DNA of 64,000 nucleotides from Mycteria americana (GCF_035582795.1 NC_134373.1:32334501-32398500); one strand, 5' to 3'; counted from the first letter of the stretch, positions 1 to 13,977 are shown. Numbers and translations: made by a program. The notes: a model not told the origin generated them from the letters alone.

Positions 1-120
1 CGGAGCCTTATTAGGCAGCGGCCGCGGGGCCGGGGGGAGCCCCAGGCCCGCCACGGCGAGCGGTGGCGGGGCCAGCCCAGCCCAGCCCAGCCCAGCACCT
101 GTGAAGCGCGGCTCGCACAG
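1..120. promoter_or_regulatory. Edge of a CpG island with a CArG-box motif
   Basis: The first 120 bases are CpG-dense, cut by the window edge. CCTTATTAGG at 6-15 fits the SRF-binding CArG consensus. By human synteny the next gene on this side is MYLK, a smooth-muscle gene whose promoter would face this way. No exon can be assigned here. Confidence 0.45.
71..95. repeat. CCCAG pentamer microsatellite
   Basis: One GCCAG followed by four CCCAG units inside the CpG-rich edge. Confidence 0.9.
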
Positions 121-530
121 GTGGGGCGGCTAGGTGTGGGGGCCTCTATGGGGGAGCGTATGGAGCTCTGTAGGTGGAGGGAGTATGAGGGGTGTATAGG
201 GGTGCTATATGAGGTGTGTACAGAAGAGTGTCTCGGGATGTGGCAGCTTTATACGGTGCGTATGGAGAGGGTAGACAGTGTGTGTATGGGGTGCGTGTAT
301 GGGGAAGCATAGAGGGGTGTGTTTATGGGCTTGCATGGGACGTGCATGGAATATGTATGGGATATATATATGTTTTCTGGGGTGAGCGTATGGCTTGCAT
401 ATAGGGGAAGAGTATAGAGGATGTATGTGAAGGTCTGTATGGGACTTGGATAGGATGCTGAAGGGGTGTGTTTACAGAGGTGTGTATATGAGTATATATG
501 GGGAGTGTGGGGGTCTGTATAGAGCTACAG
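121..530. repeat. Degenerate G/T-rich minisatellite-like tract
   Basis: About 400 bp in which TATGGGG, GTGTATGG, GTGTATAG and similar words recur every 10-25 bases on the plus strand and C is scarce. The open frames here (60-80 codons, both strands) are a by-product of the repeat. Confidence 0.7.
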
Positions 531-3500
531 CCCTGCCACCCCCTACCCCGATCCAACGGGGCACTCTCTCAGGCACACGGGCGACTCCGGGCTGCCCTCT
601 GCCTCCTCCACCCCACGCCCAGAGCCTGGCTGGGGCTGGTGCACCGGCACATCTGCCTAGGACATCCAAGTCTGGGGCAGGGAATTTAGTTTAATAAACC
701 GTTTACAGTTAGTTAAGTGCTAAAATAGTGTAGAAGGAAGAGCAAATGAGAGATGGGGACAAACTGGATCCTCTTCGATACTAAGACCTTGGAACTGCTG
801 TTTTATAATGTGGAACTAGAGACCCTGAAGGGGAGGGGTAGGGCGATCCAGGTACATGGCAAACTTAAAGCCCTTTTACTCTAGTACTTTTAAAAGTTTT
901 TATTTACACATTTTAAAACCCCAAACAACTGACTTTTAATCTGAAATGGATTTATAGCCAGATCATAAACACACATGGGGACAGACACATCAAAAGCCTG
1001 GGTTCTATGGATAAAGCTTTTCCTTTCTGTCATCTTGCATTCTTCTGTGCTGCGATCAAATTACTCCTAGGTATCTTAAAATGTGGTTCTGAACTGCTAC
1101 AGAAAAGGGAAAGCACAAGCTGCAGAGAACTTGCCTCCTCACCAGGCTCTAAAATACCTCTAGGGGTGATGGAGCAAACCACAGTCCAGGCTCTAATTCT
1201 TTCTCTCTCCTCCCTGTTTCCACTCAACAGCAGTCAACTTAGAAAAATGTGGCCAAGATAAGCAAGTCACAGCGAAGCTGTACTTTGCTGCAGCAGCGTC
1301 AGGAGTTTTATATTTTCAGAGACCTCAATATTTTTCATTTTGATTCTGAGGTGAATTTTTCAGCTATTGATAGAGGATGTGTCCTGCAACCTGAGTAGGC
1401 TCTACAAGGAGGCAGTGCAAGATGCTGCCTTTTCCTGGTACATCGTTTGTCTTACTGAGCACAAGCCTCTGCAAAGGATGGCAGCAGTTACCGGTATGAG
1501 TCCATGAAAAGTTGTAGCCATCCCTTTTGACTCTTTCTCTTCCAGGTGCAGTACAAAGTGAGTGAGCTAGGAGGAATTGCTGCTGCCTATTCAAGAGGAA
1601 GTTGTCAGCTGGCAGTGATACTTTTCTTACTCCTAATTCCCTTAGATTGACTATCTGTGAGGAGCACAAGATGCTTTTCCTGTTTTAAAGGCTCTGGGAC
1701 TTTGAAAAAAGATAAATAGATACTTTTTTTTTTTTTTTTACACCTGAATCACTGAAATGTGAGTCCTAAAGAAAAGTGACTTATTTTCAGAGGTTCTGCA
1801 TACCTCAGTTCTCACTGGCTCTGTTGAACCTTCCTCTTCAGATTTTCTTTTCTGTGAAGTCACAATGGAGTTTCAAGGAAATGTTAAGAATATCTGTAAA
1901 GTAAAGTAAACCTATGAGTTGGTACAAATAAATTTTAAAGACAGCTTATTAGCCAGTTTACTTCACAGGTAATCTGGTGCCAGGTAACACCACTCATAGC
2001 ATTAGCATTCAACTGTACATACATACTATACTAATTATATGCAGTCAGGCTGTTACTCCTAGGCTTTTTCCTTCTCAGTGCATAGTGATGGCATATTCTG
2101 GACTGTGCAGATGTGTTTCCCTTTAGTCCAAAACAAATGGACGTACATCCCTGATCTCTGCTGATGTGCATGACTCTGTCTATAGTTGATTTCAAACGGC
2201 AGTGCATGCGCACAGAATCCAACAGTTACATAGCCATTGGCACATGAGCTGTTAAAAGAAAGATGCTTGTTATATGAACATTTTCTTTCTGTAGATAAAT
2301 GTTTATTTGGCATTAGAATACAGAAAGAACATGAAACCCTAAGATAGCCACACAGGGGCTGGCACGAGCTTGCTTTGACCTTCTCCATGCCACAGCTGAC
2401 CAAAGTCTGTACTGGCAACACCTTTTGGGAAAGAGTTTTCTTCTCAACATTTTTAAGTGTTCATTCCAAGAAGGTGCTGCTCTGCATCATGCTTATGCTT
2501 TTCTTTGCTGATTTCTAGCCTAGACTTCATGAAACTCCTTTCTTGTAAATGTTCTCATGTCTTACCAGTTGGGAATTGCTGCTCTAGACAATCTTGTAAT
2601 AGCATCACAGTCTCTGCTTTCAATTTAAAATGATTGCTCAGGCCTTAAACACTCACAAAGAACAAGGCCCAGTGTTGCCAGTGAACACACATCTGCCTTC
2701 AGCTGAGAAGGAGGAGTAGGAGACACTTGAATCGGGATGAAAGCCACTGAGCTCCATAAGGAGAGCAGATGGTGCCCCTGCTGGGTTTCAAGGGATTGAC
2801 TCATTCTCAGCAGAGCTCACATATTTCACTCTCTTTTCCTGTTTCTTTGATTGCACAAGTCAGATCAAGAAGGAAAAAAAAAAGTGAGGGATCTCCCATG
2901 CTAGTAGAAGGCAGTATGACATAACACTTTGTGTCCAGTCGCAGCTTCTCCCCAGAGTCTTTGCTAGGACCATTTATCTTCTAGCTGGGCCTCTGTCCTA
3001 AGAGCCCTCTAGGATGCTGGAAGTCAATAGTGCCACTCCTTTAGATGCTGACCCTAAATCAGATCAAGCTCAAGATAATGAATGTTCAGATATGACATTT
3101 AATGAATGCTGTTGGCTAAAATAATCCTGTGCATTCTTAACTGGCTGCTTGAGGGTTTTTTTTTTTAATTGTAAACATCCTTCATGCAGCTGCTCCAGGG
3201 ACACGTTTAGGAAACAGCGGCTGGCTGTGTTTAAAAGATTTCAACTCATCTTGACCTACATTTAGATTTTTGTAGCTTACAAGCCGCAGTCTGTAACCAG
3301 CAAAACCCTCAGAGAGCTTATATAGCTTCTGTAGGGCAAGGCACAGGAAACAAATGAAGGATGAAGTTACCCAGCTGAAGTGTTTGGAAAAGTGAGTTAC
3401 TGAAGCTGAACTATAGGGTTCAGATGATTATCAGGTGATTAGGAGTACAAGGAGCAGAGCTGCATAAAGGGAGTAAAGATAACTTCTCCTTTTGCCTTGT

Positions 3501-5152
3501 GCTTTCTTCCTGATTCATTCTCTCACTTGCAATCTTTCTGTAAAACCCTTTAGGCTCCTTTCAGGATAAAGTTCAGAAGGTGCCTAAGCACAATTGCACT
3601 TTTATATGTGCTTCCTTCTCACTTAAACTTCTGCTCCAGAAATTGCTTAAGTATAGGGCTTGTTCTTGATATGACACCTTAATAAGTGGGGAAACTGGTA
3701 GAATCAGATGCTTAGGAAGTAACTTTGTTGGGAAGGAATATATTCATCCATTTCCCAGAGCCAGTTCTTTCTTTTCTCTTTCTGGCGTGTGAGTTTTTGC
3801 AGAATGTAAGCACTCATTTTAAAAAGCAATGCCGCTTCTAGCCTCTTGAGATTAGGAGATAATCTTCTAAAAGTGAGCCACTATAATATCTTCCCAAATC
3901 TGCAGGCAGACTGAATTATCATCCCCCATCCTGCTTGTGTCTTTGCTGACTGTGAACACAGAAAGCATTGAGAAGCCTGTGAGTTTCATGCTGCAAATAG
4001 AGATGGAGTACCTAAGGAGGGGGGAAGCCAAGAGGTCAGACACAATGTAGTACTAACATTGACATATAACGTTTAGGCCAGCATTACTTCACTCAGCTCA
4101 GGAGCAAGAAAAATGAATTAGATGTGTCAGCAAAAGACCACATAGGCAGTTCATGAGTAGCTGGTAACATGTACAGGTATCTGAGTCTTTACACTTTTCA
4201 GTTTGTTGGAAAAAGACAACAGGGCTGTAAGCATTTGGCTGTTGGGGAAATTACAGATTTGGAAACTCAGCAGCTGTTTTATCCTCTTGTATTTAGAGGC
4301 TGGAATAATGTATAAGCTAGTGGCATAAACAAGGAACAGCTAGCAATGTCACTGATTTTAATACCAGCTAAAAGGTACAACGTGTGTTTTAAACTAAAAA
4401 ACTGTTCAGGCTAGCACACCAAATATTTGGTTGGACTGCAAAAGTTCTGCACCATCATTTTTCTAAAGCCACTGGTGGTGGCAGAGAACTTCCACTTTCA
4501 TACATGAAAGCATTAAAAACATTAACTACTTCTGACTGTTGCTGAATGAAATCCATGAACAGAGTACTGTTGGTTTTCATGTGAGTCAAGTGCAAGTGAT
4601 GGATAAAGGGAGTGGTTACTCTGTGTTATGCAAAAAGGCATTGAGAAACAAGTACTGGCTGAGGCTAGACTGACCCTACAATGAGCGGATCGCTATAAAG
4701 ACAATCAACAGAAAGACAACATTGCCACCCTGCATCATGCAGTTAGCTTTATCCTTTTCTTCATGAAATGGAAAGAGATAGTACCTGCACATACGGGGAA
4801 GACACAACTTTTTGTCCTGAAACTCTCACTTCAGCAGAACTAAGTTCAAATTGACCAGGGGGTTCTGAGATGAATCAGAGGCTGGAAGAATTCAGCAAAT
4901 ATGCTTATTAGCCATTTCTACCAGAGCATACTTATGTTCTGCTCAAGTAATAGCTGAGAACTACAGAGCTTCCATTACATATGCAGCTAGTGCCCATTCC
5001 CATTCTGTACAGAGACCAGCCAAGCTAGCTACAGAGTATAATTTACTTTTATTACAACCTCCAGTCTCTAATCTCAATTTCTAGCCTAAAGAAAGAAGTA
5101 CTGGTAATGGCTACATGGCTACAGCATGATTACAGAGACACACAATATTCTT

Positions 5153-5201
5153 GCTTTTTTTTTTTCTTTCTTTTTTCTTTTTATCTTTTTTTTTTTTTTT
5201 T
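5153..5201. repeat. Poly-T/CT tract
   Basis: Almost pure T broken by scattered C and one A. Low complexity. Confidence 0.9.
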
Positions 5202-8200
5202 AAATTCAAAGCTTAAGAGTGCCATGCAAATAGTCTAACCCTTGGGAATGAAGAGTGTGATAGAAACAACTGCTGGTAAGTCTCATATAACACAAATTTG
5301 TTACCCTGAAGAAGTAAACATAATAAATTGAGAAGGTATATTTGAAGGTTGCCTAATCCATGGCAATAAAGTTGTTATTTGACAAAGCTCGGATTAGGTA
5401 GCTTCAACAGTTATAGGAGAGTAACATAGCATTTGTAATTAAAATTTTTTGCCAGGAAATTCTGTTGCAATTATCAACCAATACTCAAACAGTGGAAATA
5501 CAGTGGAAATGCAAGAGGATATTATAGTTAGCTGGAAATGCAACACATGCCTGACCATGCTCCAGTGCACATTTCAGATTGCCAACCGCCCACAGCAGGA
5601 GTTCCACATAAATAGTTCACCATCTATATTTTGGAAGCCAACCCCAATTACACTGTAGATATACCTAGGCTTCTGGGTTTATAGCTAGACCTCTATTGCA
5701 GAGCAGGTGAAAACATGCAGCTTGTGGAGGGGAATGCTTCACATAGGATTTCCCAGGCACTTCCAAAACAACTGTATTTGCACATCATTCATATATGGCA
5801 CACACATCTGAAGATACCATGCAGATGTAGCTAGTACAGTTTACAGATCTAGGGAGAGAGAAAATGAATTCTTTACTTGTCCCCTTCCTTCTTTTTCCCT
5901 GAGAGAGAAAAACATTTATTCTTACCAAACAAAATGAGAGAAACCAATCCTGCTATATATCAGTGCCCTAGCTGAGAGTATTGTCAGCAAATTCCATCTA
6001 GACTAAAAACTTCAAGGCCCTGTGGTGTGTGAAATTTCTGAGACTTTAAGTCAAAAATGAGTTTGAACAGATTAACTAGCTGGGACTTGAAGATGAAGCT
6101 GGCTTCTCTGAAAGAAATCTGTTTTACACAGTGTTAAGTGTGCTTGCTTCCTCTTTTATTCAAAGGAAGCAAAGGAGTTTTGTGAAAAGAGTCTTCAATA
6201 GGGTCTTTTCCTTTTAAAACTGTGGAAGAGTTCCAGCCAGTCTGTAGCATTGGCTTGAACTTTGTTTTTCTGCAAAGCAAGAACCCTTTAGTTTTCAGTG
6301 GCTTCCACATTTTTTCCTCCTTCTTTTGTAACATGTGCCAGTGAAGTCAAGTGGGTTGTATTAACTTAACATTTTTCCAAACATTCACACTTAGGACCAA
6401 AAAAGGGAATATTTAATAAACATAACCAGGAATATGTTGGAATGTTGATCTGATGATGATCATAAGAATTTTCAGTCATAAGGTCTAATTAAATATCCCA
6501 AGTTGGAAATGCTTCCAGTGACTGTTACATCTCCTTGTTATCTGGTCAAATATTTTTAAGTCAGCCCAAGTGGCTTCTGTGCCAAAGTGATATTTTTAAT
6601 GTGAATAACACACATGCACAAGAGACTGCATTAAAATTCACCTAGGCTAGTGACATTTTGGCACCTCAAATTTAATCTGAAAGCATCAACCTATCTTTAT
6701 GCACAGGGGGCTAACTGGCAATGAAACAGCTCCGCAGTGGTAATCCCATGTGTTTGTTTACAACAAAATTTTTTAGTCTAAGAAAAAAATGGTCTGCATG
6801 GTCTAGTATGGGAATTTGCACTACTATTGCTGAGGTTCCTGAATTTTGATGGAATGGGATTAAAGAGAAATAAAGACATCACGTAAGAGAGTTTTCCAAA
6901 AGTACCATGCGATGTTGTTATCCAAGAATAAAGCATTTTTGCCAAGATTAGATAAAGAAAACAAAAATGAAACCCAGAGATAACAAATGACTAATTAACC
7001 ACTTCTTCTGATTAGGAGCAATAGAATTCCAGTAGCACTCAGATAATCAGAGCTGCTTTGTATTAACTGATAAAACAAAAAACATTTTAAGAGACAATCA
7101 GTGCCCTAAGGAGCATCTCATCTAAGTAGACAAGTCAGACAAAGGAGTATCATTTTAGAATTAGGGAACTGAGGCACAGAATAATTGTCTTGTCTGCAGC
7201 CAGTCAGTCTGTGGTAAGACGGTAACTGAATGCAGATCTCCTTACCACATGCACATTCTCTATCTATATTCCAACTGGTCAGCTGAAACAGCCTTTCATT
7301 ACTGCTCTGTCAACGTACCAAGAATTACACAAGACCATGAACATTTCATATGTTTGCTTCAAATCCACTTCTCCCACCACAGCATTTAAAAGCATGTAGC
7401 CAGTGAGCAAGTACTTACCATAGACCCAGTAAGTTCTCAACCCCAGAGAGCAGGTTGGAAGTTTACTGTCCATCTGGAGACTCCTCCCCCTGCAAAATTC
7501 CCACTGACTTTCTATTTAGGACTCCAGCTTCCTATTGCAGGATGAAGTTTTTCTTTAAAAGACCTTTAAAAACATTTCCAGCTTTTCTTCCTATAGCTAG
7601 AAGATGAAGCTTCATTTACTTTAAGCCAAGATCTGCCTTCTTACTGTGTTCTTACCGTACCTTTCCTCATAGAGTGAATGGCACTCACCTGTCCAAACAC
7701 AGTAAACACTTTCATTCATAGAAAGAGTAAGACCATCATAGCACCCCTAAAGGCAGTATATGCAATTCTCAGCTCTACCAGCAACCAGCAGAAGCCACGA
7801 ATTAATCCTATTTGTAAGTCTCAATATAGTCTTTGGAGAAATTAAGCAAGGAAATAACTACAGGAAAGTTTTGGGAGACCAAAGAAAGTTACAGTCTGGC
7901 CACTTATCTGAGCTCATTGACTCCAGATAAAAGAGGCAATTCACAGTCAAACTCCACTTCTAGGCTGTAACACAAGGAGGACACAAGGTGTTCCCCAGCT
8001 CATTCCAAAGCAAAGTCTTTTCTTTTATAGACCTGTGAAAATACCTTACCCAGTGGGGCTTCACAGGCCTCCTGCAGTACAAATAACTGATTGCCCAAAG
8101 TCAGGCCATTTGCTTTACTAAACACAACCTTCTCCAAAGCATTTTTATGTTACACATTTGTGTATTTTATTCATACACATCTTAGCCTACTGGGAATGAG

Positions 8201-8859
8201 GGAGGAGAAAGCACTTAGAGAACTAAGTGTGAAGGCTTCCATTTGCTCACAGGACAAACAAGCAGCTGTTTAAGAACTTTGGCACATGGGCAGTGATACA
8301 AACAGCATTTCAGATGCTTAAAATGAGGAATAGTAATAGTAAAAAGTAAAAGCAATAGAGAACATTTTGGTCCCTGCTTCTCTTTGCTTGAAATCTAGAA
8401 CTTGCTTGATCTTACTTTGCAATGACAAGAAGCTTAGTCAGCACAAGGGAAATTTTGCCAATTAGGAAACAAATCTATGATTCCTTAGAAACCTGGGGGT
8501 GCAAAGTCAGTATTTGTTACCCTCACAGCCTTTGGGGTAATGCTCCAGGTACAAGCTTTAACAGAAGGATACTATAGGATATAGGGTTTGTCTACATGGC
8601 ACTATGAAGAAAGAGCTGGGCAGAGAGACTGCCAGCGTAGCTTGGCGCTGGCGATGGTGCAGCCACGTTAGCACAGCACCGTGCCACCGGCCTGGTACTT
8701 CCCAGAATAGCACAACCACCATCCAGTAAGCAACGCATAACAGCAAGCCCCTACATGGCTTCTCTAAAGAGATGACTTAAGCTACAAAATAATTACTAAT
8801 ACCCTTTTAAAATTAATTGTGTTAATTCTGAAGACTCGGCGTCTGCTGGTGTCCATGGA

Positions 8860-8990
8860 CACGTTCAGATTCTTTCAAGTCATGCTAGTTCTCTGATCCC
8901 AACGTGTCCCGTGGCAGGGAGTTCCATAATCTAGCCTTGTGTTGAGGAAATATATTTTAAACAAATATTGGCTACTGCCTGTTCAATAGA
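8860..8990 (-). mobile_element. Possible ancient CR1/L3 fragment
   Basis: GTGGCAGGGAGTTCCATAAT followed by TTGTGTTGAGGAAATA resembles an internal segment of old CR1 elements in reverse orientation. Diverged and without clear ends. Confidence 0.35.
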
Positions 8991-9437
8991 GCTTATAAGA
9001 AAAAGAAAGAGAAGAGTCATTGTGCTGGCTTGAATTTTGTTTCTTACAGAAACACCCTACCCCCTTCTTCCATCCCCTCCCCAAGGAAAGTTAAGGGATA
9101 CAGGGCTGAGAACTACACGAGACAAGTTCTTGTTCCTTTTTTGTGACTGCAAAGCAATGAGTAAATTACAATGGTCATGTTCTTTATTAGTAAATACACA
9201 ATTAATATATCTTTCTGCTGTCAGCATCTTACACCACCAGAGGAGGCGGGTCTAAAGTATAACTTTAAGAAGTATAACTATTTGCCATAGCTCCGAGGCA
9301 TTAAGGTACTACAAACTCCGTAATATTCCTGCAGGCAACCCCTCGTGTAGAGGGGAGGGAGACCATGTTTAACAGTGCCCTCTCGTGACTGATGGAATAA
9401 AAAACGCTGGTTACAAACCAGGTCTGCGAGATGCGGT

Positions 9438-9488
9438 GTGTTACCTCGGCAGAGCGCTTTGAAGAAGAGATGCAGGGCAGCGTGCAGG
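9438..9488 (+). other. Candidate exon ending in a strong splice donor
   Basis: About 10 CpGs fall in 9280-9490, far above the surroundings. An ATG near 9430 opens MRCVTSAERFEEEMQGSVQ and runs into GTGCAG followed by GTGAGC, a near-consensus donor, with an in-frame stop just after it. Could be the first exon of a short gene or lncRNA. I recognise no family and found no partner exon. Confidence 0.22.
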
Positions 9489-12400
9489 TGAGCTAGTTTT
9501 CATTATGGATAGCAAATGAATTAACTGTACTCTAAATAAAATCATTCCCTGTCTAGACAACTTCCAAAGCAGCAACTGGCTGACAGAAGGGATCAGTGAG
9601 CTTCATCTCCCAGAAAATAACAACAATCAGAGCTTGCTACGTGGCAATTATTATTATAGTGTTAGCAGTTGCAGAGGACACAGGTGCATTTTTAATGTGA
9701 CACCTAGGAAACATCTTTTTTTGGGCTAATGAGCTACTTTGCGTGCCTGCAAGCCTGGCACAACACCATTAGCTTATGCACAGCTGAATTTTCATTCCTG
9801 GAGTTAGACTTTCTCCTCCATCTTCAGAGGAAGGGTTCCCTTTCTGCTAGAAGCGGAACAGGTCTCCCCAAGGAGAAGGAAAGTAGATGAAAAGCAGCTG
9901 ACTCTGCCACGTATTCACCCTTAAGCTAAGTACAGAATGACTTCAAAGTGTCCTGAACTTTTGGGCTGAAAATGGGGAGAGACTAAGCACAAAAATGAGT
10001 AACAGCACAGAGATAACACAACGATACAAAAAGAAATGCAACTACTTTTTTCTCAGATCTTTGTCTGTTCGTTTTCCTGGTCCAAGCCCACATGCTCTGT
10101 GTAAAATACACCATAACTGCTTGTACTCGCTCACAGCACCGGTCTTCTAGTAGAGCGTCACTATGAATTACAGTTCCAGGAGCAGCTTCTTAATACCAGT
10201 TATGCTCTTCCTTTCACCCATGCTAGGAAAAGTGTCTTTTAAAAATAGCTTAATTGTCTTCCTTGCAGCAGAGAATCTGCAGACATCAAAGTTGGCATCT
10301 CTTTTCTCTGCAGCCCCGCAGTGAACATTGGGTATTCAAGTCACCTCTGATCAAAAGAACTACTTTTGTCACGGGCTGCTTTATGCCCTTGTAGTTCCTT
10401 AATTTCTGGCAGCCAAATCCCAGTGAGTACACTTGTAGTAAACACTCTTTTCACACAGCATTTATGCAGCTTGGTGTCTGTTCCAAGCTGTGCCAGTTCT
10501 GCAGGCTGCCAACCCCAGCCTCTGTGGCTGATCTCCAGCCCAGCATCAGGACAGTCTGATCCCTGTCACGCTGTAGTGTTAGTTCCTCCTGTGCATCGCA
10601 GGATGCGTTGCTGTTCTTTGGCAGACAAGCAGACTAATTCCCTGGGCACCAGGCTAATAAAGCTTGGGTTGCTGTTTAGTTGTATTTCTTGACCAATTTC
10701 AGATTCTAGGGTTTTTTTCCTGCAGAAGGGAAATTTATAAGAGATCTTTACTGTATGGATTCTTTAATCTCAGACTATATGTGCATTCTTGCAGCAGGCT
10801 TTCAGGGCATTTATAGCTCGCTCTCTTCTATCCAATTTTCACAACATTTGTAGTAGCTTAATTATCTTGTTGTTCCCCCACTTCTGTCACATTAGCTTGA
10901 AATCAGACAATGAGTTCAAAAGTCATTAAGGGGACACAGACAGATACCAGGATCATATAAGCCTCATTTCCTTAATACACTAAATTAACATTTCAGATGG
11001 TGTCTGGTTCTCATTGCTCACGGTCTAGACATACACAGGGCAGGCGGGGTATTAGAAATCAAATGTATTTTTATCTTTACTCCGTTTTCACAGAAAAGAA
11101 ATTGTAACTTCACAATAAAAATAATTTTAAATGGTTTTGGGGACAGCTCAAGAGAATAGTTACAGAAGTAGCAGCTTTTAATTTCTATTCTTCCAGATTT
11201 ATTCCAGCATAGGACAATACTGACCAGAAGTCAGGAGTGTCTAAATGCAGTTCTCATTAGATGGATACCCACTGCAGGCAGCACTGATTGTCAAAGCCAT
11301 TTTGATTTTTCGAAGCAATCTCTAAATTGTCTTTTGGGACTAACCAATCTTCCCACTGGTTCCAGATGACGAGGAATAAACCAGTACTAAGATATTAAAA
11401 AGTAAATATTGTATAAAAGTTGCAAATAGATCAATTGTATGTGTGGTAGCAAGACATGAGCAGTAACCTGCAAACTAATGGTGAGTTTGAAATGGAAAAA
11501 AGAGGGAGAAAAGCAGACAAAGGAGGAGCTTTGAAGTACACTCCAATGTCACAGCTGAAGGACTCCATCATCAGAAATAAAAAAGGAACATAGATGGATA
11601 TTGCTTTATAAGTGCTCATAAAAACTGGATGTGCAGTGAGACAGCTGTAATAAGCTGAATGCTGTGAGTTAATCCATACTTTTTTCACAAGAGCACTGAA
11701 GCTAATACATCCTGGCATTAGCTTCAGTAATTACTCTATGCAGGTGCATACATTTGCTATGCCTGTAACCAGCTTTGATGCTGCTCCAACACAAGCTGTT
11801 AGCTGGGAAAGGAAGGCAGCTGTGGGTAGCTATTTTGTACCTGGCATTCATTAAGACATTCAGTATATATCCCTGCTGGAGGAGCTAGAATTTGACTCTC
11901 GTGAAAGTGTGTACTTTGTGGGTTTTGTTTCTGGAAGTGCTTCTGATACAGAAAACTGTGACTAATGCTCTGTTATTCCACCATAAGGATTGACAAAATA
12001 TTAGAGTCTTTTAAAAACAATGTTGTGGCTATAGGATTTTTTTGCCTCTAGATGCATACATGTATAAATATACATATGTATATGCATGTGACTGTCTTAA
12101 GCGCTAAGGCAATATTTAGTCATTAAGCACAGGACTGAGGTCTTCCCAAGCCTTAATCTGTAAAAGGGCTGCTAGTTGGCTCTCTGACCTCCAAAACAGA
12201 CTAAGATGTCATTGCAATGCAGATGTCAACTCTGATGATTATTTTCAAAAACAATTCTTTTGAATGAGTTTGAAGTATTTGAAGACTGATGGCTGTGGCA
12301 GCTCAAAGGGCTAAATATGTTTTTGGTGAACTACAGAAATAAAGAACTGGAGCAGAGCAGAGCAGAAATATTGTAACCAGCAGATTCTTCCAACAAACCC

Positions 12401-13690
12401 TATTTTCAAGCTTTTCCCAAATTTTCAGATATGTACTAACCACAGCTTGCTTGCATCCCCAGACCTCTCATGTCATTTCATCAGGATGGATGTTCCTACT
12501 GGAGTGTTGCAAGATGTCTACCAGGAAGATGAAGAAGTAAAACCAGGCCCAAAATAAGACAATAGTAAAGGTGAGAGATCCAGATGAATTATGGTACTAT
12601 ATGGCTGTTTATCAGTATGCTCGCTGGAACAAATGAGATTCAGTGTTTCTCCCACACTCAGTAACCTACTGCTACACAAGAAAGTGTCTCTTGAAAGGTA
12701 CCTTGATAGTTTTATGAAGCGAGGTGTGTTTTTTTTTAAGATCTAGAAGTATTTCTGCTACCTCTTAATTATTCTTAAATTGGATTATTGCTCAGACTAC
12801 TTATCTCATTAGTAGTACTGATTTAGCACCCTCATGGGCCACCTTCTCAGTGTTTCAATAGAAAGAACAACCTTGCTGACCAACTAGAGTTTCTAGATAG
12901 GGGTGAGAAGCATAGAAGAGGAATGGACATTTCCATATGTGAATAGAAAGTGTCGGTCTTCAGACTTGCCAATTCCCAATGCTTTTGTAGACGTTAAAAA
13001 AATCAGTAACAATTTTACCCCTTAATGAAAAAGGGAGAGGCTTCCTACCAGTTGTCTTTCTCTGAATACATACAAGTTGGAAAACATGCTCACTTCAGTT
13101 GAAACACTGCATTCATTTCACCCTGAAACATCCAAAAGGCTGGGGTTAGAAACAACCAAAAAAGACGCCAAAATCAACCCCCAAAATAAACTGCAGAAAA
13201 GAAACCGTCAGCCTATATGTTTTGCTGCCAGAGTTTCATTTTCAACTGGAATTGTTTGACATGTTTATATGTCACACATCCTGCTTTTATCCTGGAGTAC
13301 GAGTTCATTACTAACATAAATGCGTCTCTCATGTTAGCTGAAAATTGGAAATTAGAGGTAGCCTAGTCACATCAAAGTGAAATGTTTTCACCACATCTGT
13401 GCAGCTCCAGAAACATTTTAATTTCTTTACCGCAGACTTACAATGTAATTTGATTTGGGCAGCTTTCTATATCTCAGCTTCCCTGCTTTTAAATGGAGGT
13501 TCTAATAATAATTAATTACACATATTTTTTGCCTATCTGTACTAGACTTTCAGGACTACAACATTTACACTGTCTTTTTCTCTATACGTATCCCTCATCT
13601 TCTAAAACAGAATTTAGTTTGCAGTCTTTTAGCCTCATAACAATATGAATAATTATGTTGACTTCACAGAAAAATGGCCTTAATTAATTA

Positions 13691-13695
13691 ACAGA
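13691..13695. repeat. Target-site duplication, left copy
   Basis: ACAGA directly before the LTR's TG; repeated exactly after its final CA. Confidence 0.85.
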
Positions 13696-13971
13696 TGTGC
13701 TAGTTTTGGCTGGGATAGGGCTAATTTTCTTTATAGTAGCTAGTATGGGGCTATGTTTTGGATTTGTGCTGGAAACAGTGTTGATAACACAGAGATATTT
13801 TCATTACTGCTGAGCAGTGCTTACACAGAGTCAAGGCCTTTTCTGCTCCTCACCCCACCCCACCAGCGAGGAGGCTGGGGGGGCACAAGGCGTTGGGAGA
13901 GGACACAGCCAGGACAGCTGACCCCAACTGGCCAAAGGGCTCTTCCACACCATATGGCATCATGCTCAGCA

Positions 13972-13977
13972 TATAAA
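13972..13977 (+). promoter_or_regulatory. LTR TATA box
   Basis: TATAAA in the middle of the solo LTR, followed by the likely retroviral transcription start about 25-30 bases downstream. Confidence 0.7.

Larger units (their letters stand above)
531..13690. other. Intergenic stretch, no recognisable gene
   Basis: AT-rich unique DNA with poly-T tracts (about 1724-1739 and 5153-5201), a TA/CATA-rich patch near 12059-12090, the possible CR1 piece at 8860, and short random open frames of up to 120 codons with no recognisable domain. Exceptions worth noting are the exon-like segment at 9438-9488 and a small CpG-bearing patch at 8584-8750. Confidence 0.6.

Noticed and set aside
2059..2421. 120-codon minus-strand frame, considered as a MYLK exon
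   Set aside because: Does not resemble the MYLK N-terminus or its immunoglobulin domains.
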